Assembly: GCA_022615275.1 (NCBI GenBank)
Contig: JAKEHA010000005.1
Span: 1-13,532, forward strand
Reading direction: 5' to 3'
From: Candidatus Latescibacterota bacterium
GTDB lineage: Bacteria; Krumholzibacteriota; Krumholzibacteriia; WVZY01; JAKEHA01
Length of the DNA: 13,532 bases
Shown here: positions 7,201 to 13,532 of the stretch, piece by piece
Layout of the letters: the number at the start of each line of letters is the position of its first letter
Numbering within the stretch: the stretch's first letter is position 1
Made by a program: the position numbers and the translations under genes
Notes under the pieces: model-generated
The model's input: the letters and a program-made list of their open reading frames with translations, nothing else
Told to the model about the DNA's origin: nothing
Database searches by the model: none

Positions 7201-8204
7201 TCGTTCTCGGAATCGAAACCTCCTGCGACGACACGTCGCTCGCCCTCTACTCGCGCGAGCGCGGGTTGCTCTCGCACGTCACCGCGAGCCAGCTCGTGCA
7301 CGAGGAATACGGCGGTGTAGTGCCCGAGATCGCGTCGCGCCAGCACATGCGCACGCTGCTTTCCGTATACGACGCCGCGCTCGCGCGCGCGAATGTCGGC
7401 GCGGGTGATTTGGGCGGCATCGGTGTCAGCAACGGACCCGGCCTGGTGGGATCGCTCTTGGTCGGCGTGGGCTTCGCGAAGTCGCTCGCACTGGGGTTGC
7501 AGAAGCCCGTGGTCGGCGTGCACCACATCGAGGCGCACGTGCTCGCGAACGAGCTGGGCGGCGAGCCGCTGCAGTGTCCGTGCGTCGTGCTGGTGGTGTC
7601 GGGCGGACACACGTCGCTGTACCGCGTCGAGCGCGTCGGACGCTACGAGCTGGTCGGCAACACGCGCGACGACGCGGCCGGCGAAGCCTTCGACAAGATC
7701 GCGAAGCTCCTGGGCCTGGGATTTCCCGGCGGGCCCGCCGTGCAGCGCGCGGCCGAAGCCGGCGACGCCGGCGCGATCGAGTTCCCGCGCGCGATGTTCG
7801 ACCGCGCCGGTTTCGACTTCTCGTTCTCCGGGCTCAAGACGGCGGTGCGTCAATACGTCGACGCGCGCGGTGAACTGACGCCGGCGATGGTGGCGAACGT
7901 CGCGGCGTCCGCGCAGGCCGCCATCGTCGACGTGCTGGTGGAGCGAACCATCCAGTGTGCGCGCGCGTTCGGCCTTCGCCACGTGTATTTGGCCGGCGGC
8001 GTCGCCGCGAACCGCCCGCTTCGTGCGAAGATGCAAGCGACCGCCGGCGCGGCAGGGATTGCCTACCACGCGCCGCTTTTGGAATTCTGCACCGACAACG
8101 GGGCCATGGTTGCGCGCACCGCGGAACTTCTGCTCTCCTTCGGGCGCGACGACGGCTCCGCGCTCGACGTGTTCACGCGCGGCGCGATTTCTTCCTGGTC
8201 CTGA
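7197..8204 (+). CDS. tsaD: tRNA N6-adenosine threonylcarbamoyltransferase TsaD
   Basis: TsaD (Kae1/YgjD/Gcp family) transfers threonylcarbamoyl from TC-AMP to A37 of ANN-decoding tRNAs, making t6A, together with TsaB and TsaE. It is 335 residues, normal for the bacterial family. The N-terminal GIETSCDDTS is the family signature. HHIEAH at 109-114 supplies the metal ligands His110 and His114, SGGHTS surrounds His138, and TDNGAM contains the third metal ligand, Asp300. The start is TTG at 7197, giving the expected MIVLGIETSC beginning. It overlaps the glnB stop in the sequence TTGA, so translation is probably coupled to PII. No in-frame ATG or GTG fits better. Neither tsaB nor tsaE is next to it. 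Pairing with a PII gene in one transcript is unusual as far as I know. Confidence 0.97.
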   Translation: MIVLGIETSCDDTSLALYSRERGLLSHVTASQLVHEEYGGVVPEIASRQHMRTLLSVYDAALARANVGAGDLGGIGVSNGPGLVGSLLVGVGFAKSLALGLQKPVVGVHHIEAHVLANELGGEPLQCPCVVLVVSGGHTSLYRVERVGRYELVGNTRDDAAGEAFDKIAKLLGLGFPGGPAVQRAAEAGDAGAIEFPRAMFDRAGFDFSFSGLKTAVRQYVDARGELTPAMVANVAASAQAAIVDVLVERTIQCARAFGLRHVYLAGGVAANRPLRAKMQATAGAAGIAYHAPLLEFCTDNGAMVARTAELLLSFGRDDGSALDVFTRGAISSWS

Positions 8205-8240
8205 TCGTTTCCCGTCATTCCTCGTAATCGCTCGCGCCCG

Positions 8241-8254
8241 CGCGTGCCCACGCG
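8241..8254. repeat. GC-rich palindrome downstream of tsaD
   Basis: CGCGTG-CC-CACGCG is a perfect 14-base inverted repeat 36 bases past the tsaD stop. No T run follows, so it is at best a poor intrinsic terminator for the glnB-tsaD transcript. Palindromes of this size are not rare in DNA this GC-rich. Confidence 0.3.
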
Positions 8255-8313
8255 GCAAGTATCTCCCTATTCCACGGCGCGGTTCGTGCAAGCGCAACGT
8301 GTCGCCGACGGTC

Positions 8314-8328
8314 TACGCGCTCCGCGTA
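8314..8328. repeat. Inverted repeat upstream of the sigma-54-like promoter
   Basis: TACGCG-CTC-CGCGTA is a perfect 6-bp stem with a 3-base centre, ending 12 bases before the -24 element. Its position would suit an operator, or the last hairpin of the tsaD transcript, but no T tract follows. The function is inferred only from position. Confidence 0.3.
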
Positions 8329-8340
8329 ACGCCCAATCCT

Positions 8341-8355
8341 TGGCATATTCCTTGC
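8341..8355 (+). promoter_or_regulatory. Sigma-54-type -24/-12 promoter candidate
   Basis: TGGCATATTCCTTGC has the hallmark GG-N10-GC spacing of RpoN promoters, with TGGCA at -24 and TTGC at -12. Transcription would begin near 8366, giving a leader of about 47 bases before the ATG at 8413. No sigma-70 pair with reasonable spacing is as good in this gap. The required enhancer-binding activator and its binding sites are not identified. Confidence 0.5.
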
Positions 8356-8412
8356 CCCTCTGTGCGACGTTAAGTGTCGTCAGCAGTTAATGTTCTGGCC
8401 GTAGGCGGCGTC

Positions 8413-9390
8413 ATGCAATCACCCGACAACTCCAGTTATCGCATCCTCGTCGCAGACGACGAGCCACACATCCGACAAATCCTGCGCTTCACGCTGGAGC
8501 GCGCGGGTTATCAGGTGTTCACGGCCGCGGACGGCGAAGAAGCGCTCGCGCGCGCGGCCGAGATCAAACCGAGTTTGGTGCTTCTCGACGTGATGATGCC
8601 CAAAATCGACGGTTACGAAGTGTGTCGAAAGATGCGACAGGATTTCAGCCTGAATCAAATACCGGTGATCATGCTGTCCGCGCGCGGCGATCAGCGCGAT
8701 CGCGTCGCGGGGCTGGAAGGCGGCGCCAACGACTATCTCGTCAAACCCTACTCGAACGAAGAGTTGCTGCTGCGCGTGAAGAACGTCCTCGAGTGGAACA
8801 TTCGCCAGAAGGAAGCCAATCCGCTCACGGGGCTGCCCGGCAACACCGCGATCGAGCGCGAAATGATCGCGCGCATCAGCCAGAAGAAGCCGTACGCATT
8901 CCTGTACGTCGACATCGACAATTTCAAGGGCTTCAACGACTACTACGGCTACCAGAAGGGCGACGACATCATCGAGTTCCTGGCCGACATCCTGCGCCGC
9001 ACCGTGGTCAAGCTGGGCGGCAACGAGGACTTCGTCGGTCACATCGGCGGCGACGACTTCGTGATGGTGGTGCCACCGTCGCGCGCGGAGATCATGGCGC
9101 AGTACGTCGTGGACGAGTTCGACAAGGGCACGCTGCTCCTGCTCGACCAGGAGGACGTCAAGCGCGGCTACCTCGAGGTGCGCGATCGTCAGGGCGAGCT
9201 CAAGCGCATCCCGGTCATGTCGGTCACCATCGCGCTCGTCAAGAGCACGGACAACCAGATCGAGCACTTCGCGGAAGTGAACGACATCGCTTCCAGCTTG
9301 AAGGAATACGGCAAACGGATCGAAGGCAGCGTGGTCGTGAAGGAGCGCCGGCAAGACGGCTCCACGACGCGCACGCCGACGCGTAAATAG
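8413..9390 (+). CDS. Response regulator with REC and GGDDF (variant diguanylate cyclase) domains
   Basis: This 325-residue cytosolic protein has an N-terminal receiver domain (about 9-125) with the full phospho-acceptor set: Asp15/Asp16, phospho-site Asp59 in LLDVMMP, Ser89 and Lys111 in VKPYS. A GGDEF-type domain follows from about 135 to 310, with NPLTGLPGN, DIDNFKGFNDYYG at 167-179 and the signature read as GGDDF at 212-216. The fourth signature residue is thus Asp instead of Glu. The Arg of the inhibitory RxxD I-site is replaced (GNED at 203-206), so feedback inhibition of the usual kind is unlikely. It could be a low-activity cyclase or a nucleotide-binding output domain. ATG 8413, preceded by AGGCGG at 8403-8408, is preferred over GTG 8374, which has no ribosome binding site and would nearly abut the predicted transcription start. 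It is the first gene of a four-gene operon. Confidence 0.88.
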   Translation: MQSPDNSSYRILVADDEPHIRQILRFTLERAGYQVFTAADGEEALARAAEIKPSLVLLDVMMPKIDGYEVCRKMRQDFSLNQIPVIMLSARGDQRDRVAGLEGGANDYLVKPYSNEELLLRVKNVLEWNIRQKEANPLTGLPGNTAIEREMIARISQKKPYAFLYVDIDNFKGFNDYYGYQKGDDIIEFLADILRRTVVKLGGNEDFVGHIGGDDFVMVVPPSRAEIMAQYVVDEFDKGTLLLLDQEDVKRGYLEVRDRQGELKRIPVMSVTIALVKSTDNQIEHFAEVNDIASSLKEYGKRIEGSVVVKERRQDGSTTRTPTRK

Positions 9391-9397
9391 GGGGAGG
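9391..9397 (+). promoter_or_regulatory. Strong ribosome binding site of the small histidine kinase
   Basis: GGGGAGG, extended to GGGGGAGG by the last base of the preceding stop codon, lies 2 bases before the ATG at 9400, with the anti-SD core a little further upstream. It is the clearest Shine-Dalgarno in the window and contrasts with glnD and glnB, which appear to have none. Confidence 0.6.
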
Positions 9398-9399
9398 CC

Positions 9400-10233
9400 A
9401 TGGACATTCGCACTGCCGAAGACAAGACCGCCGTACTCGAAGCGCTCCTGCACGAGGCGCGCATCGAAGCGAACCTGCTTCGTCAGCGCCTGGAGTTCTA
9501 CCGGCGCGTGATCGCGTCGACGCGCCTGGTGATGGGCCACGAGTTCAAGAAGCCCACCACCGCGATCAGCGGCTACCTAGAGCTCGCGCACGAGGACGTG
9601 GAGAAGGCGGGCTTGAAGGCCGCGCTTTCCTTCATCGAGAAGGCGCGTAGCGAGTGCGCGCTCCTGAACGAGCTGAACGCGTTCTACCTGGACCTGCTCA
9701 AGGTGGATGGCGGCGCGGGCGAGCCGGCCGCCGAGTCGGTCGACATGCTGGAGATCATCGTCGACGCCATCGAGCAGACGCCCGAGCGCTTGCGCGCCAA
9801 AGAGCGCGTACGCATCGTGGTAGCGGATCGATTCCCGCGCGTGCGGCTGAATCGTTACGCGGTGAAGCTGATTGCGCTCAACCTGCTGGAGAACGCGCTC
9901 AAGTACTCGCCCGAGGGTTCGGCGGTGCGCATCGAGGCGGAGGCGTCGATGGACAAACGCGGAGCGGGCGACCGCGAGCTGTTGAAGCTGCGCGTCATCG
10001 ATTACGGCGCGGGCATTGCGCCCGACGACGTGAAACGGATCTTCATGCCGTTCGTGCGTCTGGACGCGAGCCGGATCGAAGGCAGCGGGTTGGGGCTGAC
10101 GCTGGTGCGCAGCCTGGTCGACATGTGCGAGGGCGAAGTATCGATTCGTAGCGAACCCGGAAAGGGCACGACCGTCTTCGTGACCCTGCCCTTCACCCGG
10201 TCCGGTGCGGCCGCCGGGGTGATTCGGCCGTGA
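9400..10233 (+). CDS. Soluble sensor-less histidine kinase
   Basis: This 277-residue histidine kinase has no membrane segment and no recognisable sensor domain. An N-terminal helix of about 40 residues leads directly into the dimerisation/phospho-acceptor region, VMGHEFKKPTTAISGY, with His47 as the likely phosphorylation site (the usual HELRTP reads HEFKKP). The catalytic domain has the N box in LLENALKYSP, the G1 box DYGAGIAPDD, the F box IFMPFVRL and the G2 box GSGLGLTLV, so it should bind ATP and be active. It follows the REC-GGDDF gene by 9 bases and overlaps the next gene in GTGA. The obvious partner for phosphotransfer is the adjacent response regulator. Without a sensor domain, its signal is likely to come through partner proteins, perhaps the downstream membrane kinase. 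The start is fixed by the strong ribosome binding site. Confidence 0.9.
   Translation: MDIRTAEDKTAVLEALLHEARIEANLLRQRLEFYRRVIASTRLVMGHEFKKPTTAISGYLELAHEDVEKAGLKAALSFIEKARSECALLNELNAFYLDLLKVDGGAGEPAAESVDMLEIIVDAIEQTPERLRAKERVRIVVADRFPRVRLNRYAVKLIALNLLENALKYSPEGSAVRIEAEASMDKRGAGDRELLKLRVIDYGAGIAPDDVKRIFMPFVRLDASRIEGSGLGLTLVRSLVDMCEGEVSIRSEPGKGTTVFVTLPFTRSGAAAGVIRP
10216..10222 (+). promoter_or_regulatory. Ribosome binding site supporting GTG 10230
   Basis: GGGGTGA lies 7 bases before the GTG at 10230, inside the end of the previous gene. Together with the GTGA stop/start overlap it supports this start for the large membrane kinase. Confidence 0.4.
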
Positions 10234-13200
10234 CACGCGCGTCGGGCTGGGGCCCGGGTACGCGCGCCTTGGAGTCGAGTTCGTTGAGCATCTTGTACTT
10301 GCGATTCATCGAGCTGTTCGCGTTCTTCGGAATCGTGTTCGCCGCGCGTTTCCTCGGCGACCTCGTGTACCGAACGAACATGCTGGTGGTCCTGTTTCTG
10401 GCCGCCGCGTTCATGCAGTACAACGGCGAATGGCTGTGGCAGGCGGTCGGCTCGCGTCTGGGCTGGGACAAGAAGCGTCGCAACGTCGCGCTGCTGTGGT
10501 ACTCGAGCTATGTCGATCTGGCGGCCGTGATCGGCCTCATCTATCTGACCGGAACGGTGGAGAGCCCGTTCCTGTTCCTGCTGACGATTCCGCTCTTCTT
10601 CGTCTGCAACACCTTCTCCTGGAAGGTGACGTCCGCGTTCTTCGTGTCGGCGGCGCTCATCGCGCTGGGCTCAATCGGTTACCTCGAGCTGCAGGATCGC
10701 ATCCCGCACCACACGGTCTACAACCAGTCGCCGGGTGTGTACCTCAACCCGCACTATTTGGCCGGATCGCTCCTCGTCATCGGTGCGTTCGTGAGCCTCG
10801 TCATCTATCTGTCGAACGCGTTCCAGGACCGCATGAGCACCTCGCTCGAGCGCATGCGCAAGAAGCGCGAAGAATCCGAGACGCGTGCCAACGAGCTGTC
10901 GCGCCTGTACGACATCAGCACCGGCATCAACGCCGCCATCTCGCTGGAGACACTCCTCAAGATCGTGGCCAAGGAAGCGACCTTGCTGCTCGAGCGCCCG
11001 TGGGCCGCGATCGTGCTCTTCAATCAGAAGCAGGAAGTGACGCACTCGGTCTTCGTGGGCGTGAACCAGAACCGCGAGCTCAAGCTCGAAAAGAAGATGC
11101 GGCGCGGCGGATTGAGCGAGTGGATCTGGACCCACAACACCCCCATCGTGGTCGAGGACGCCACGCGCGACAAACGCGCCAACTGCAGCGAGTTCCTCGG
11201 TCACTTCGGCATTCGGTCGATCGTGGGCTTCCCACTGACGAGCGGCAAGCAAGTGATGGGCATCGTCTTCACCGGGGACTTCGCGGCGCGCGCGATGTCG
11301 GACGGCCACATGCGGCTCTTGACGACCTTGTGCCAGCAACTGGCCATCGCGATCGAGAAGAGCCGGCTGTACGATTCGCTGGAGCGGAAGATCCGCGAGC
11401 TCGAGCGACAGCTGGACACGCTCGAGAAGACCAACATCTTGAAATCCGACTTCGTGTCGCACGTGTCGCACGAATTGCGCACGCCGCTGACCGCGATCAA
11501 AGCCTACGTAGAAGCCCTGGTCGACAACTCCGAGGATCCGAAATTCCTCCAGCGCAAGGAGTTCCTGGACATCGTGTCCAAGGAGACCAACCGCCTGATT
11601 CGCATCGTCAACGACGTCCTCGACGTCTCCAAGATCGAGTTCGGCCAGCGCCCGATGACGCGCACGCCGGTGGATCTGCCGGCGGTGGTAGCCGACGTTT
11701 TCGACATGCTGAGCCCGACGCTGCGCGAGCGCAGCGTACGCGTGGAAGCCGACGTACCCAGCGACCTGCCGCGCATCGACGGCGACGCCGACATGATCAA
11801 GCAGGTCTTCATCAACTTGATCTCGAACGCGATCAAGTACTCGCCGCGCGGGACCACGGTCACCGTTGCCGCGCGCGAGGAGGCGGTCAACATCCTGGTA
11901 TCGGTCGCCGACCAGGGCGTCGGCATCCCCAAGGACGAGATCGGCAACGTATTCGACAAGTACTTCCGGGCCCGCTCGCAGAAGGAATCGAAGATGGAGG
12001 GCCTTGGTCTGGGGCTCGCGATCGTCAAGAACATCGTCGAGCAGCACGGCGGCGCCGTGCGAGTCGAGAGCTACGAAGGCAAGGGCAGCACGTTCTATTT
12101 CACGCTGCCGCGCGAGCACTGTTTCAACGACCTCATCGGATACATCGGCGAAGTCGTGGACGCGCGCGAGCAGCTCCACGAGATGCTGGAGCTCATCGTG
12201 CGCATGATCGCCGAGTTGCTGAACGCGAAGCGAGTTTCGTTGATGTTGCTCGACAAGAGCCGCTCCGAGCTTTTCATCAAGATGTCGTTCGGGATCGAGG
12301 AGTGGGTGGTGGAGAACACGCGCGTGCGCGTGGGGCAAGGCATCGCCGGCATGGTGGTCGAGCGAGGGGAGCCCCTGCTGATCGCCAATATAGAGGAGAA
12401 CGACATCTACATCGCGCCCAACAGCCCGCAGTATGACACCGTATCGCTGGTGAGCGTCCCGCTGCGGGTCAACGACGTGGTGGTGGGCGTGATCAACGTC
12501 AACAATAAGACCAACGGACGCCCCTTCGACCGCGACGATTTGAATCTCTTGATGTCCTTCAGCGAGCGCATCTCGCGCGCGCTGGAGCGCGTGCGGGTGG
12601 TGGACGACTCGCACACGTTCTTGCAGGACACCATCGACGCCTTCAAGCGCATGCTGGAGACGCAGACCAAGACCAAGATCATCGAGCAGGCCATCGACCA
12701 CGCGGTCAAGATCGCGCGCAAGATGAGGCTGCCTGAAAAGGACGTCAGCGTGATCCAGTACGTCGCCAGCGTGCACGACATCGGCATGACGGAGATCAGC
12801 GACGAGATCTTGAACAAGGCCCTGCACCTTTCCACCGAGGAGATGCGGCAGATCCAGCGTCACCCCGAGCGCGGCGCGGAGTTGATTCGGCCTTTGGAGT
12901 TCGTGGAAGCGGTGAGCAATATCATTCTCTACCACCACGAGCGCTTCGACGGGAGCGGGTATCCCATGGGGCTCAAGGGCGACGAGATTCCCATCGGCGC
13001 GCGCATCCTGGCCGTGATCGATGCCTACCAATCGATGACGCTGGGCCGGCCGTACCGGTCGCGCAAGTCGACCGAGGACGCGCTCGACGAACTGGTCGAC
13101 AACGCGGGCACGCAGTTCGACCGCGACGTGGTGGAAGCATTTGCAGGCGTGCTCAAGGAAGACGGTAAGCTGGCGGCGCGCGACGAGCGCGACTTGGTGC

Positions 13201-13241
13201 GACGACTGCGCGGCGTGCCCGTGGGCGCGTCGCGGGAATGA
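10230..13241 (+). CDS. Membrane histidine kinase fused to GAF and HD-GYP domains
   Basis: This 1003-residue protein combines a two-component kinase with a cyclic-di-GMP phosphodiesterase-type domain. Domains in order: six predicted TM segments (about 19-43, 51-73, 86-107, 112-130, 132-152, 175-197); a charged coiled coil (199-225); GAF1 (223-385); a second coil; HisKA with SHVSHELRTP (His414); an ATPase domain with Asn533 (N box), DQGVG at 561-565 and GLGLG at 591-595; GAF2 (about 644-790); and HD-GYP (about 805-985). The HD-GYP part keeps HD (849-850), RHPE (His878), HHE (902-903), GYP (910-912) and Asp931. However, Met853 replaces the Lys of HDIGK, and the usual first His ligand seems to be Ile817. 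The kinase half looks fully intact. No receiver domain is present, so phosphate would go to a separate protein such as the REC-GGDDF regulator. It overlaps the preceding kinase by 4 bp. The domain calls are firm; the combined function is inferred. Confidence 0.92.
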   Translation: MTRASGWGPGTRALESSSLSILYLRFIELFAFFGIVFAARFLGDLVYRTNMLVVLFLAAAFMQYNGEWLWQAVGSRLGWDKKRRNVALLWYSSYVDLAAVIGLIYLTGTVESPFLFLLTIPLFFVCNTFSWKVTSAFFVSAALIALGSIGYLELQDRIPHHTVYNQSPGVYLNPHYLAGSLLVIGAFVSLVIYLSNAFQDRMSTSLERMRKKREESETRANELSRLYDISTGINAAISLETLLKIVAKEATLLLERPWAAIVLFNQKQEVTHSVFVGVNQNRELKLEKKMRRGGLSEWIWTHNTPIVVEDATRDKRANCSEFLGHFGIRSIVGFPLTSGKQVMGIVFTGDFAARAMSDGHMRLLTTLCQQLAIAIEKSRLYDSLERKIRELERQLDTLEKTNILKSDFVSHVSHELRTPLTAIKAYVEALVDNSEDPKFLQRKEFLDIVSKETNRLIRIVNDVLDVSKIEFGQRPMTRTPVDLPAVVADVFDMLSPTLRERSVRVEADVPSDLPRIDGDADMIKQVFINLISNAIKYSPRGTTVTVAAREEAVNILVSVADQGVGIPKDEIGNVFDKYFRARSQKESKMEGLGLGLAIVKNIVEQHGGAVRVESYEGKGSTFYFTLPREHCFNDLIGYIGEVVDAREQLHEMLELIVRMIAELLNAKRVSLMLLDKSRSELFIKMSFGIEEWVVENTRVRVGQGIAGMVVERGEPLLIANIEENDIYIAPNSPQYDTVSLVSVPLRVNDVVVGVINVNNKTNGRPFDRDDLNLLMSFSERISRALERVRVVDDSHTFLQDTIDAFKRMLETQTKTKIIEQAIDHAVKIARKMRLPEKDVSVIQYVASVHDIGMTEISDEILNKALHLSTEEMRQIQRHPERGAELIRPLEFVEAVSNIILYHHERFDGSGYPMGLKGDEIPIGARILAVIDAYQSMTLGRPYRSRKSTEDALDELVDNAGTQFDRDVVEAFAGVLKEDGKLAARDERDLVRRLRGVPVGASRE

Positions 13242-13245
13242 GGAG
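13241..13245 (+). promoter_or_regulatory. Ribosome binding site of the last, partial gene
   Basis: AGGAG lies 12 bases before the ATG at 13258, a little far but acceptable. It overlaps the stop codon of the large kinase, as expected for a continuing operon. Confidence 0.4.
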
Positions 13246-13257
13246 TTCACGGCGACC

Positions 13258-13532
13258 ATGACCGAACGCGTGCAGATGGCGCACTTGAGCGGGACCCCGA
13301 CCGAGTATTTGGTCGTGGCCGGCGTGTTGGTCGGCCTCGTGTTCCTGACCTTGTGGCGGGAGACGGTCGCGACCAACTCGGCGCTGTTCTTTTCGCGCAC
13401 GATGGCGGCGCTTGCGTTCGCAACCAGCCGCGTGACCGTGGTCGTGTTCGCGGCCTCGATGATCGACGAGCCGTCGGGCGCGCCATTCCTCTACATTCTG
13501 CTCGACCTCGGGGGCGCGACCATCTACCTCTC
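13258..13532 (+). CDS. Membrane protein, partial (5' end only)
   Basis: An open frame starts with ATG 16 bases after the large kinase gene and runs off the window end (91 whole codons, no stop). The visible part begins MTERVQMAHLSG and has hydrophobic segments at about residues 17-33 (YLVVAGVLVGLVFLTLW), 48-68, and from about 74 into a probable third segment (PFLYILLDLGGA). This looks like the N-terminal membrane module of a larger protein. Given the operon, it could be another sensor kinase or a partner of the preceding one, but no diagnostic domain is reached, so no function is assigned. The frame and strand fit the operon. The opposite-strand frame here is judged to be a shadow. Confidence 0.7.
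   Translation, partial: MTERVQMAHLSGTPTEYLVVAGVLVGLVFLTLWRETVATNSALFFSRTMAALAFATSRVTVVVFAASMIDEPSGAPFLYILLDLGGATIYL

Noticed and set aside
8374..8412. GTG 8374 as the start of the response regulator
   Set aside because: No Shine-Dalgarno precedes it, it would begin only about 8 bases after the predicted transcription start, and the extra 13 residues add nothing typical of a receiver domain. ATG 8413 is a better fit.
10671..13400. 909-codon open frame antisense to the large membrane kinase
   Set aside because: It lies opposite a protein with many conserved motifs in order. Its translation is rich in Arg, His, Val and Leu with no recognisable domain, as expected for a shadow frame in GC-rich codons.
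1..13532. CRISPR array, insertion sequence, prophage or integration site
   Set aside because: No spaced direct repeats, transposase or integrase motifs, or terminal repeats were seen, and base composition looks even across the window.

Overview
The window is very GC-rich, densely coding bacterial DNA. It carries a complete, Proteobacteria-style PII nitrogen-signalling set (GlnD, GlnE and PII with its uridylylation tyrosine), a universal tRNA-modification gene (tsaD), and long two-component and cyclic-di-GMP proteins. GTG and TTG starts are common, and two promoters sit so close to their GTG codons that leaderless mRNAs look likely. This suggests a free-living, signalling-rich, high-GC Gram-negative-type bacterium. 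The sequence alone does not fix the phylum: a deltaproteobacterial/myxobacterial lineage or a little-studied candidate phylum would both fit. No rRNA, tRNA, insertion sequence, prophage gene or CRISPR array was seen.

Layout. Positions 1-72 hold a hairpin terminator downstream of a minus-strand SAM-dependent methyltransferase (73-1014). A 72-bp divergent promoter region separates it from glnD (1087-3756, +). glnD converges on glnE (3753-6791, -), and the two genes share the palindromic stop CTAG. glnE diverges, across 70 bp, from glnB (6862-7200, +), which is translationally coupled to tsaD (7197-8204, +). A 208-bp gap carries two small inverted repeats and a good sigma-54-type -24/-12 element. 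Then comes a tight four-gene plus-strand operon: a REC-GGDDF response regulator (8413-9390), a small soluble histidine kinase (9400-10233), a 1003-residue membrane protein with 6 TM segments, GAF, histidine kinase, GAF and HD-GYP (10230-13241), and the start of another membrane protein (13258 to the window end).

How the genes work together. GlnD senses glutamine and (de)uridylylates PII on Tyr51. PII then directs GlnE to adenylylate or de-adenylylate glutamine synthetase. All three regulators lie within about 6 kb, although glutamine synthetase itself is not in view. The signalling operon pairs a putative cyclic-di-GMP 'make' (or sense) domain on a response regulator with a 'break' (HD-GYP) domain fused directly to a membrane histidine kinase. 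Both domains show departures from the consensus active site. This operon is the least conventional part of the window and the best candidate for something not described before.
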